A DNA stretch of 64,000 nucleotides, from assembly GCA_964607165.1 (NCBI GenBank), contig CAZSIT010000001.1, forward strand, positions 124,001-188,000. Reading direction: 5' to 3'. The translations under genes and the position numbers were made by a program. The stretch is from DSPP01 sp964607165. Lineage in GTDB: Bacteria; Zixibacteria; MSB-5A5; DSPP01. Below, piece after piece: positions 24,900-33,279 of the stretch. Under the pieces are notes generated by a model. The model saw only the letters and a program-made list of their open reading frames with translations, did not search any database and was not told where the DNA came from. Position 1 is the stretch's first letter; each line of letters starts with the position of its first letter.

Positions 24900-25969
24900 C
24901 TGTACTCCTTGGAGATTGGGGAAGCCAGCGAAGTTCCCAAAGAGAGAACTTCCTGGTAAAATTCTTTTTCTTCGGGCCGGGATTTTTTCAGGTTTTCTTC
25001 AACAACGTGAATAAACTGCCCGGCCACGGTCTGGAGAGGGAATGGAGCCTTGTTCGCTATAAACTTGCGTTCATCCTTTATGTTCAAAAACAGAAATTGG
25101 TCTTTGAACCCCTTTATGGTTTCGTCGAGCTCGAAAAATCCGTTTTGATGTTCGCCGGTGAGCCGAACTTGCAAGAGCCGGTTTTCTCCCCGTTCTCTCT
25201 CCAACAAGCTTTTAAGCGACTCGACACTGCTGGCCGTTTCTTCTTTCCAGACGAGAACTCCAAGCGGTTGGAATTCAGCGGTTACCGGCTTTTTAGCCAG
25301 GTCAACTATTACTATTCCTGCCGCGCCGGATCCTGAAAATGAGGTGGCTTCCGGCGGGCCGGAGAAAGCATAAGTGATTTCTCCACCAACACCGCTTTTA
25401 AAAGATGGCTCGCCGCCCAAGGCGACGTAATGGGCGCCGGTTTTGGCAATTTCCGATTCGGAAATCGGATGATTGTCGCCGTGCCAGGTGCCGGCAGCTA
25501 CGATTACGGAAAATCCATCCTTGGGCGCCCGAACGCCGGAAAGCGGCGACTCTTTTGACTTCGGTCCGAAAGCGGGACAGCCGATGACGGCCAGATTCAG
25601 CTCTTTAAGTTTCAGTGTTTCGTTTGGTGTGACAATTACAAAAAGATTCTCCGGCCGTTCGATGAGGTCGAAGTGATAGTAAAGAGAGCCTTTCCCCAAA
25701 TGGTCACACATCCCCGGCACCATCACTACCGGGACTTTGCCCAGCCGAGCGATTTCTTTCAAAATGAACTCGATCGCCGGGCGGGATACTTCCGATGAGT
25801 CAAAAAGCCCGCCGGCCACGATAACGGCGTCCACCTTTTCAGCTATGGCGGTTTCGATAACCGCCGTCCAGCTCCGTTTAAGCTGGGCGCGGACTTTGTC
25901 GCCGGCTCTGCCAAAGCCCAAAAACTTGGCTCCCAGGCGCAAATCGGCGGTGTGCAGGATTTTTGGCAT
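24896..25969 (-). CDS. Mre11/SbcD-like metallophosphoesterase with metal ligands lost
   Basis: The 357-residue protein aligns with the SbcD/YhaO fold throughout but the active site is gone. Motif I HTADxHL reads HTADLRL (6-12). Motif II AGDxFD reads AGGLFD (52-57). Motif III GNHD reads GMCD (86-89). The histidine strand reads VIVAAGTWHG (about 155-164), and GHxH reads LGGEPS (184-189). Only the first Asp survives. The fold-stabilising residues between motifs (AIAEKVDAVIVA, IPV-like KVPVVMVPG) remain, so this looks like a maintained scaffold rather than a decaying gene. It is directly upstream of, and overlaps, the Rad50-like gene. Its job may be to bind DNA or the ATPase rather than to cut. 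Confidence 0.85.
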   Translation of the reverse strand: MPKILHTADLRLGAKFLGFGRAGDKVRAQLKRSWTAVIETAIAEKVDAVIVAGGLFDSSEVSRPAIEFILKEIARLGKVPVVMVPGMCDHLGKGSLYYHFDLIERPENLFVIVTPNETLKLKELNLAVIGCPAFGPKSKESPLSGVRAPKDGFSVIVAAGTWHGDNHPISESEIAKTGAHYVALGGEPSFKSGVGGEITYAFSGPPEATSFSGSGAAGIVIVDLAKKPVTAEFQPLGVLVWKEETASSVESLKSLLERERGENRLLQVRLTGEHQNGFFELDETIKGFKDQFLFLNIKDERKFIANKAPFPLQTVAGQFIHVVEENLKKSRPEEKEFYQEVLSLGTSLASPISKEYR

Positions 25970-26089
25970 ACTCTTCTATAATATCGGAAGGATAGGTTTG
26001 AATCTTAAATAGCTGGCCGCTTTTTTAACGCCCCAATTCAATAAAGATTTTGTAGAAAAAGGTCGATAGAAAAGAAGGTGAAGAAGAAA

Positions 26090-26851
26090 ATGTCCACTCC
26101 GGCTAAAATTTTGATAGTCGATGACGAGCGTCTTATACAAGAGCTTCTGGTAGAAACTTTGAACGCCGTCGGCTATGAAACATTTGGCGCTTACGACGGC
26201 CGTGAAGCTTTGGAACGGCTGAAATCTGAAAAGTTCGACCTGGTAATTACCGACATCGTAATGCCGGAGCTAAACGGCATTTCGCTTTTAATCCGGATTC
26301 AGAAAGACTTTCCCGACCTGCCGGTGGTGATAATCACCGGGCATGCCTACGAGAACGTCATCAAAGAGGTGGAACGAGCCGGAGCGGCCGCTTTTCTGGC
26401 CAAACCTTTCAGGATTTCCAAAGTGGAGCAGGTGGTGGAATCGACCTTGGGAAAGAAAAAGGAGTCGATTGCGGTTTTGGTGGTCGATGACGACCCTGTT
26501 TTTTTGGATTTTCTGGGCGACAGCTTGAAATACAAAGGTTATGCTCCATTAAAAGCCCACAACGCCGAAGAAGCTTTGTCTTTTGCCCAGCTATATCCCG
26601 TTCGTTTTGCCATTGTGGATGTCGGTTTGCCGGGCCGTTCTGGATTGGAGCTGGCGGAGCGATTAAAGGAGATAAACCCCAATTTCCCGATTGTTTTGGT
26701 TACCGGGCAGAGCATAAGCGAATTAAAAAAGACCGCTGAGCAAGTTGATTTACTTTTGAAAAAGCCGATTGCTTTGGAAGAGCTCTACCAGGCCATCGAG
26801 ACCATTCACCCCACCGAGTTCACCGGCAATCAGCCCGAACCGGCGGTTTAG
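26090..26851 (+). CDS. Two tandem response-regulator receiver domains, no output domain
   Basis: The protein (253 residues) consists of two CheY-like receivers. In the first, acidic pair DD (11-12), phospho-acceptor Asp55 (VITDIVMPE), Thr in ITG and Lys105 in AKPFR are all present. In the second, DDD (133-135), Asp177 (IVDVGLPG), TG and KKP are present. A short Pro/Glu tail follows and no DNA-binding or enzymatic output domain is encoded. It may pass phosphate on or act by protein contact. GTG 26078 is an alternative start; ATG 26090, with AAGGTG 9 nt upstream, is preferred. No histidine kinase is adjacent. Confidence 0.85.
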   Translation: MSTPAKILIVDDERLIQELLVETLNAVGYETFGAYDGREALERLKSEKFDLVITDIVMPELNGISLLIRIQKDFPDLPVVIITGHAYENVIKEVERAGAAAFLAKPFRISKVEQVVESTLGKKKESIAVLVVDDDPVFLDFLGDSLKYKGYAPLKAHNAEEALSFAQLYPVRFAIVDVGLPGRSGLELAERLKEINPNFPIVLVTGQSISELKKTAEQVDLLLKKPIALEELYQAIETIHPTEFTGNQPEPAV

Positions 26852-26892
26852 TTTTTTCCTCCCCCAAATTTTTTTATCGTTTCAAAGAAAAT

Positions 26893-26917
26893 GGAAGGCT
26901 GAAGCCTTCCGCTACCC
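26893..26917. repeat. Short intergenic inverted repeat
   Basis: GGAAGGCT (26893-26900) and AGCCTTCC (26903-26910) form a hairpin followed by GCTACCC. The shape and C-rich 3' edge resemble the dispersed hairpins at 27352 and 41924. Confidence 0.5.
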
Positions 26918-26937
26918 ACCTATTGATAAGAGACCTA

Positions 26938-26966
26938 TTGCTTACCAAAAATGCTTTTCTTATATA
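26938..26966 (+). promoter_or_regulatory. Promoter giving leaderless queF mRNA
   Basis: TTGCTT (26938-26943), 17 bp, TATATA (26961-26966), then 6 nt to GTG 26973. There is no Shine-Dalgarno between the -10 box and the start codon. Confidence 0.6.
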
Positions 26967-26972
26967 ACTCTC

Positions 26973-27329
26973 GTGCCAATCAAACCGGAAATCTTGGAAG
27001 CCTTTGACAACCAATACCCCGGACGGGAGTACGTTATTTCCATTTCCTGCCCTGAATTCACCTGTGTTTGCCCCCGCTCCGGCCTGCCCGATTTTGCCAC
27101 CATTAAAATCGACTACGTGCCGGATAAAAAGTGTTTGGAACTAAAAGCGCTAAAATTTTACATACAGAGCTTCCGCGACGTCGGCATTTTCCACGAAAAC
27201 GCCGTCAACCGGATTTTGGAGGATTTGGTCAAAACCTGTTCCCCGCGCAAAATGACCGTCATCGGCGATTTCAACCCGCGCGGAAATATCCACACGGTGG
27301 TGACGGCGAGTTACCCGGATAAAGTTTAG
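26973..27329 (+). CDS. queF: NADPH-dependent 7-cyano-7-deazaguanine reductase QueF
   Basis: QueF reduces preQ0 to preQ1 in queuosine biosynthesis. The 118-residue product is the short unimodular (YkvM-type) form. It has the catalytic Cys in EFTCVCPRSGLPDFATI (about residues 28-44), the Glu in LELKALKFYIQSFRD and the substrate-site HENAVNRI. The frame is open further upstream but that part shows no QueF similarity. GTG 26973 gives a standard N-terminus and fits the leaderless promoter. No other queuosine gene is in the window. Confidence 0.93.
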   Translation: MPIKPEILEAFDNQYPGREYVISISCPEFTCVCPRSGLPDFATIKIDYVPDKKCLELKALKFYIQSFRDVGIFHENAVNRILEDLVKTCSPRKMTVIGDFNPRGNIHTVVTASYPDKV

Positions 27330-27351
27330 TTCGATACGCGTATTTCCCATT

Positions 27352-27432
27352 CGTAGGCCGGGTTTTCAACCCGGCAGCGGCGTTGGAAACGCCGCCTACG
27401 GATGTAGTGCGGGATGGTTTTTGCATCCCGCA
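27352..27432. repeat. Three-way-junction palindrome plus extra hairpin
   Basis: An outer stem CGTAGG (27352-27357) / CCTACG (27395-27400) encloses two hairpins: CCGGGTT-TTC-AACCCGG (27358-27374) and GCGGCGTT-GGA-AACGCCGC (27377-27395). A third hairpin, TGCGGGATG...CATCCCGCA, follows at 27408-27432. The design matches that at 41924-41986 although the sequences differ. Confidence 0.75.
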
Positions 27433-27437
27433 AAACA

Positions 27438-27470
27438 AAAACCCCTCGGCTTTCGGCCGAGGGGTTTTTT
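27438..27470 (-). terminator. Terminator of the groES-groEL operon
   Basis: AAAACCCCTCGGC (27438-27450) pairs perfectly with GCCGAGGGGTTTT (27456-27468) across TTTCG. T-runs on both strands make it bidirectional, so it may also end queF transcripts. Confidence 0.9.
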
Positions 27471-27488
27471 GTGTTTCGTTATTCCGGT

Positions 27489-29114
<1,626 letters not shown>

Positions 29115-29152
29115 ATCTTTTTATCTCCTTTTTTTATTTACGTTTTTTATAG

Positions 29153-29196
29153 GGGCGTATCGCGACTTATCCTGAGCAAAGTCGAAGGATACGCCC
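29153..29196. repeat. Dispersed hairpin inside the groES-groEL spacer
   Basis: GGGCGTATC (29153-29161) pairs with GATACGCCC (29188-29196), and CGACTT (29163-29168) with AAGTCG (29179-29184). The loop strand contains TCCTGAGCAAAGTCGAAGGA, a sequence that recurs widely in uncultured-bacterium genomes by general experience. It is transcribed as part of the groESL message. Confidence 0.7.
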
Positions 29197-29204
29197 ATGT
29201 TCCC

Positions 29205-29495
29205 CTATTTTTCCACAATCGCCAGAATATCCGTCTCGCGCAGAATCAGATAATCGTTGTCGCCAACGGAAATTTCGGTTCCGGAATACTTGCCGTACAG
29301 CACCTTATCTCCCTTTTTCACTTCCAGGGCGATTTTTTTACCGTCATCGGTAATCCGGCCCGGGCCGACTTCGATGATTTCCCCTTCCTGCGGTTTTTCT
29401 TTGGCGGTGTCGGGGATTATAATCCCGCCTTTTTTGACTTCTGCTTCGTCAATCGGCTTTATGACCACACGGTCAGCTAATGGTCTTATCTGCAT
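29205..29495 (-). CDS. groS: Co-chaperonin GroES
   Basis: This 96-residue GroES forms the heptameric lid of GroEL. It has the N-terminal IRPLADRVVIKPI strand, the mobile-loop region EVKKGGIIIPDTAKEKPQEG (about 19-38), and the GDKVLYGKYSGTEI segment. The ATG is preceded by GAGGAGG. It is the first gene of the heat-shock operon, controlled through the CIRCE element 57 bp upstream. Confidence 0.97.
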   Translation of the reverse strand: MQIRPLADRVVIKPIDEAEVKKGGIIIPDTAKEKPQEGEIIEVGPGRITDDGKKIALEVKKGDKVLYGKYSGTEISVGDNDYLILRETDILAIVEK

Positions 29496-29551
29496 ACACT
29501 TCCTCCTCTTTGGGTTTATCCTGTTGTTTTACAATAACTTAAACATTATCA

Positions 29552-29578
29552 TTAGCACTCAATTCTATCGAGTGCTAA
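29552..29578 (-). promoter_or_regulatory. CIRCE operator (HrcA binding site)
   Basis: A perfect consensus TTAGCACTC (29552-29560), 9-bp spacer and GAGTGCTAA (29570-29578) lies between the promoter and groES. By family knowledge HrcA represses groESL here until heat shock; hrcA itself is not in the window. Confidence 0.97.
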
Positions 29579-29581
29579 TAC

Positions 29582-29610
29582 TATATACAGATTGTCGACT
29601 CAAAAATCAA
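29582..29610 (-). promoter_or_regulatory. groESL promoter
   Basis: Minus-strand TTGATT (29610-29605), 17-bp spacer and TATATA (29587-29582) place transcription start inside or at the edge of the CIRCE element, as expected for steric repression. About 150 bp further right (29611-29760) I see no gene. Confidence 0.75.
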
Positions 29611-29760
29611 GTAGAATTTTTAAGGAGTGGTATATTCTATGTTGCGTAATCCGGGATGACTAAGAAGTAGGAAATTTCTTGCTTACCTAACTTCGCTACC
29701 TTAGAAAATGCCGCGATAAGTCGGATAAGTTGCTTAGAGGAATGTGGTTATGGATGAAAA

Positions 29761-30378
29761 TCAAACAAATTTTGGGGCATTTTTTTCGGACCAATCGCGC
29801 AGAACCTGGCGGACTTTGGCCAACGCACGGCCGCGGTGGGAGATTTCGTTTTTTTCTTCCACCGAAAGCTCGGCCAGAGTTTTTTCCAGCCCGGGAACAT
29901 AGAAAATCGAGTCGTAGCCGAAACCACCGCGACCGATGGGCGCGGTGGTAATCGTCCCTTCGAGCGTGCCTTCGACGTAGCGTTCATCCGTGGGGGAAAA
30001 AACCAGGGCGATCACGCAGCGAAAGGTGGCCTTGCGGTCGCGGCCTTTGATGCTCCGCATCATTTCCAAAACTTTGGCTACGTTTTCGGCGTAGGTGGCC
30101 TCCGGCCCGGCAAATCGGGAAGAGAAGGCCCCGGGCTGGCCGTCCAGATTTATGATTTCCAGGCCGGTGTCGTCGGCTAAAGTCGGCAAGCCGGTGGCCA
30201 GATAAAAAGCGCGGGCTTTTAAAAAGGCGTTTTCAAAGAGAGTTTTACCGGTTTCCTGCACTTCCGGCAGTTGGGGGAAATCTTTAAAACTTTTCAGTTC
30301 AATGGAAAGCCCGGACAAAGCTTCCGAAATTTCGCTAATTTTGTCTTCGTTGCGGGTGGCTAAAAGCAAGGTTTTCAT
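29761..30378 (-). CDS. rdgB: Non-canonical purine NTP pyrophosphatase (RdgB/HAM1)
   Basis: This house-cleaning enzyme hydrolyses dITP, dXTP and similar nucleotides; 205 residues. It has the N-terminal LLLATRNEDKISEI motif (4-17), the ENAFLKARAF helix, LADDTGLEI (about 67-75) with the metal/base Asp pair, PGAFSSRFAG and FGYDSIFYVPG. ATG 30378 overlaps the murI stop by one base (TAATG), placing it last in the smpB-amidase-murI-rdgB operon. A murI-rdgB pair is common. Confidence 0.96.
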   Translation of the reverse strand: MKTLLLATRNEDKISEISEALSGLSIELKSFKDFPQLPEVQETGKTLFENAFLKARAFYLATGLPTLADDTGLEIINLDGQPGAFSSRFAGPEATYAENVAKVLEMMRSIKGRDRKATFRCVIALVFSPTDERYVEGTLEGTITTAPIGRGGFGYDSIFYVPGLEKTLAELSVEEKNEISHRGRALAKVRQVLRDWSEKNAPKFV

Positions 30379-31232
30379 TACAGCTTTGCTCCAACCGGAA
30401 TTTTCGGCTGGCCGGAATATTTTTCGATTTCGATTAGCTCCGCCCGCTCGATTTTATCTCCCAAAAAACGCTGGCTCACTTCAACAAATTTCTCCGGCGT
30501 GTCAGATACGTAAAATTCCTGTTCAGCGTGGCCGTCGGTGCGCAAAAGATTCAAGCGCGATAGCTCCTGTTTTACTTCTCGTGCCGTTTCTTCGGCAGAA
30601 TCAACCAATCGTACCTGCGGGCCCATCACTTTTCCGATGGCTTTCTTCAAAAGCGGATAATGGGTGCAGCCCAGAACCAAGGCGTCGATGTCATGCTGTT
30701 TCAGCGGTGTCAGATATTCTTCGGCAATCAAGTGAGTAGCCGGTTTATCGGCAAAGCCCTCTTCGGCCAGCGGAACGAAAAGCGGGCAGGGGAGCGAAAA
30801 GACCCGCACTTCCGGGGCGAGGCGTTTAATCGTCCGTTCATACGAGCCGGAGCGGATGGTTCCCAGAGTGCCGATGACCCCGACCTTGCGATTTTTCGAA
30901 GCTTGCGCCGCGGCGCGGGAACCCGGCTCGACTACACCGATAATGGGGACGGAAAATTCTCTCTGCAGAACCTCCAAAGCCATTGCCGTGGCGGTATTGC
31001 AGGCGACAACGATGAATTTAGCCTCTTTTTCCAAAAGAAAATGCACCGCTTGACGGGAAAAACGTTGAATGACGGATTGGCTGCGGACGCCGTAAGGATA
31101 GCGGCCGGTATCGCCGAAGTAGATGATTTTTTCCTGGGGCAGTTGGCGGAACAACTCGGCGGTTACGGTCAAGCCGCCAATGCCGGAGTCAAAAACTCCG
31201 ATCGGTTTGTTACGCGCCGGCTCGAACGGCAC
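30378..31232 (-). CDS. murI: Glutamate racemase
   Basis: MurI supplies D-glutamate for peptidoglycan. The 284-residue product has GVFDSGIGGLTV (12-23) with the Asp-Ser pair, the first catalytic Cys in VVACNTATAMA (about 78-88), and the second in LVLGCTHYPLL (about 188-198). The start is GTG 31230-31232, which shares a base with the upstream stop (TAGTG), so translation is coupled. Confidence 0.96.
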   Translation of the reverse strand: MPFEPARNKPIGVFDSGIGGLTVTAELFRQLPQEKIIYFGDTGRYPYGVRSQSVIQRFSRQAVHFLLEKEAKFIVVACNTATAMALEVLQREFSVPIIGVVEPGSRAAAQASKNRKVGVIGTLGTIRSGSYERTIKRLAPEVRVFSLPCPLFVPLAEEGFADKPATHLIAEEYLTPLKQHDIDALVLGCTHYPLLKKAIGKVMGPQVRLVDSAEETAREVKQELSRLNLLRTDGHAEQEFYVSDTPEKFVEVSQRFLGDKIERAELIEIEKYSGQPKIPVGAKL

Positions 31233-32713
31233 TACGGGGCCTGCCGTTCTATTTTGGACTTGAAGGCCAAAATACCGCGATAAATTCCGCGCGCGATTTT
31301 TTCTTGAAATTCCTTTTTGCGCAAAAGCTGCTCTTCGGGGGGATTGGAAATAAAGGCGGTTTCCACCAAAACCGCTGGCATATAGGCGCGGTTTAAGACA
31401 AAAAAGCCGGCTTGGTCCACCCCTCGGTCCGGGGTACGCAGCGAATCGGCCAATTCTTTCTGAATTGATTTGGCCAAATTTTCCGATTCCTTTTGATGCT
31501 CGTTCTGCACCATATCGAGCAAGATGAAGGAAAGGTCATCGGTTTCTTCCAAATTCTGCGCGCCATTTTGCTCAAAGCGGATGGAGGAGTTTTCGGTCAC
31601 GGCAAGTGCGCGGGATTCGTCGTTTCTGGCTACATCCAAAAAGTAAGTGGTAACGCCGGAAAGATTGCGCTTGCGATTGGCGTTGGCGTGAACGGAGACG
31701 AACAGGTCGGCTCCCGCTTCGTTGGCGATTTTGGTTCGGTCGGCGAGGGGGATAAAGGTATCGTCCTTACGGGTTAGAACCACTTCAAAATGGCCGTCGG
31801 ATTGTAAAATGTCGGCCAGTTTTCGGGCAATGCCCAGACAAACATCTTTTTCTTTCGTCCTTTTCTTGCCAATCGCTCCCGCATCCTCTCCGCCATGGCC
31901 GGCATCCACTACGATTCTTTTGATGGCAGGGGGGGGAGGAGCTGTTTTTTTTGTTTTTTGGATTGGAATAGTAGTTGTGTCGGTTAAGGCGGAGGTGTCT
32001 TCCAACGCTATCTGAATGCGAAAGGGGTCGGTCGCTTTTGTCTGACGGTAATCGCCTATCGGTTTGGTGAGACGGAGGGCGAGCTGGGCGGAATTGTCGA
32101 ACTGATAAGCGCGTACCTCGGCAATCAAAGGCGGAAATTTTTTGCCGTCGAAATTGGAAGGAATCAAGCGCCCCCCGAAGATGGTGACGTTTAACCAGGG
32201 GTTGGAAAAATAGGTTTCCGCCTGCATCGCCTCGGCCGTTACGATTTCCACCAACGTACCATTTTGCCGGCGAGAGGTATAGACGTCCAAAATATTCGAG
32301 GTCGATTCTTCTAACTTCAGAGTCTTATCGTTCTCGGAATAGAGGAATTTTCCACCGGTCATTTTTTCTAAAGCGGCAACGATGGTTATGGCCGGCAGCC
32401 AGAAAGTTCCCTGGTCAAAAAGCGGGCCGTAGGAGAGATTAAAAGGCACTTTATCTAAAATTACATAGGGGGAAAAGACCATCAATTCGAGATTGTGGGT
32501 GCCGACGGTTAAAGTCGCGCGTTGATTTTCCGGGTCGAATTTAATATCACCGCCCAATGCGGCGGCTAAATCATTAATCAAAAGATAGTCGATTTCACCC
32601 TGGCGCTGATAGCGTATTTTGTTCTCTTTGCCGCCATTTAAAAACGTAATCTCATCCGCCCAAAGCGAGGCGGCAAAGAATAGAGTTAAAATCAGTAATA
32701 CGGCTTTTTTCAT
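31232..32713 (-). CDS. N-acetylmuramoyl-L-alanine amidase (Amidase_3) with N-terminal copper-amine-oxidase-like and AMIN-type domains
   Basis: This periplasmic zinc amidase, 493 residues, splits the lactyl-amide bond of peptidoglycan. It has a signal peptide (MKKAVLLILTLFFAASLWA), a CuAO-N1-like region (about 20-130), an AMIN-like beta domain (about 140-240), a Pro-rich linker and the catalytic domain (about 265-485). Zinc ligands are visible: IVVDAGHGG (His), KEKDV (Glu), SVHAN (His), and the catalytic Glu in VLVETAFISN. The catalytic domain lacks a long autoinhibitory helix I can identify. The ATG overlaps the smpB stop (ATGA). Confidence 0.93.
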   Translation of the reverse strand: MKKAVLLILTLFFAASLWADEITFLNGGKENKIRYQRQGEIDYLLINDLAAALGGDIKFDPENQRATLTVGTHNLELMVFSPYVILDKVPFNLSYGPLFDQGTFWLPAITIVAALEKMTGGKFLYSENDKTLKLEESTSNILDVYTSRRQNGTLVEIVTAEAMQAETYFSNPWLNVTIFGGRLIPSNFDGKKFPPLIAEVRAYQFDNSAQLALRLTKPIGDYRQTKATDPFRIQIALEDTSALTDTTTIPIQKTKKTAPPPPAIKRIVVDAGHGGEDAGAIGKKRTKEKDVCLGIARKLADILQSDGHFEVVLTRKDDTFIPLADRTKIANEAGADLFVSVHANANRKRNLSGVTTYFLDVARNDESRALAVTENSSIRFEQNGAQNLEETDDLSFILLDMVQNEHQKESENLAKSIQKELADSLRTPDRGVDQAGFFVLNRAYMPAVLVETAFISNPPEEQLLRKKEFQEKIARGIYRGILAFKSKIERQAP

Positions 32714-33177
32714 TCTTTTTTGCCCCGTCTCTCCCTATCTTCTTCTCGGCGCAAATCTCTTTCTTTTATAGTCTCCCGGCGGTCAAAAAGTTTCTTGCCG
32801 ACGGCCAGGCCGAGCTCCAATTTTGCCCGGCCGTTGGAGAAGTATATCCGCAATGGCACCAAAGTCCAACCTTTTTGGGAGGCTTTTGCCAAAAGTTTGT
32901 GGATTTCCCGCTTGTGCGCCAAGAGCTTGCGCTTGCGAATCGGGTCCAAATTAGCCCGGTTTCCCGCTTCGTAGGGGGAGATGTGCAGATTGTAGAGCCA
33001 TAGCTCTTCATCCTCGACCATTGCATAGGAATCGGACAGGTTCGTCTTTCCCGCTCGCAGGGATTTGACTTCCGTTCCAGCCAGAACCATCCCGGTTTCG
33101 AGTTTATCCTCAATATGGTAGAAGTGAAAGGCCTTGCGGTTGGTGGCCACGGCTTGGATTTCATCTTTTTTCTTCAC
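32710..33177 (-). CDS. smpB: SsrA-binding protein SmpB
   Basis: SmpB binds tmRNA and brings it to stalled ribosomes. From GTG 33177 the product has 155 residues, the usual length: VATNRKAFHFYHIEDKLETG (about 9-28), LAGTEVKSLRAGKTNL, the beta-barrel core, and a basic tail (RDLRREEDRERRGKKE). The open frame could be extended to TTG 33231, but that would cover the promoter; the GTG lies 6 nt after a TATATT box with no ribosome site, so the message should be leaderless. It is the first gene of the smpB-amidase-murI-rdgB operon. No ssrA gene is seen in the window. Confidence 0.95.
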   Translation of the reverse strand: MKKKDEIQAVATNRKAFHFYHIEDKLETGMVLAGTEVKSLRAGKTNLSDSYAMVEDEELWLYNLHISPYEAGNRANLDPIRKRKLLAHKREIHKLLAKASQKGWTLVPLRIYFSNGRAKLELGLAVGKKLFDRRETIKERDLRREEDRERRGKKE

Positions 33178-33183
33178 GGGGCG

Positions 33184-33212
33184 AATATACCTTTCACCGA
33201 TAGTTTTTACAA
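33184..33212 (-). promoter_or_regulatory. Promoter of the smpB operon (leaderless)
   Basis: Minus-strand TTGTAA (33212-33207), 17-bp spacer, TATATT (33189-33184), then 6 nt to GTG 33177. The predicted transcription start is the start codon itself. Confidence 0.7.
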
Positions 33213-33279
33213 AAAACTGTTTTCCGTCCAATTATTTCCATTTGCTAATGTCGTCCAAGCTATTACTTTATTGCTACCG

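Noticed and set aside
26769..26972. Longer N-terminus for QueF extending upstream over the receiver-gene end
   Set aside because: The extension has no similarity to QueF, contains the repeat hairpin and promoter, and GTG 26973 gives the usual start.
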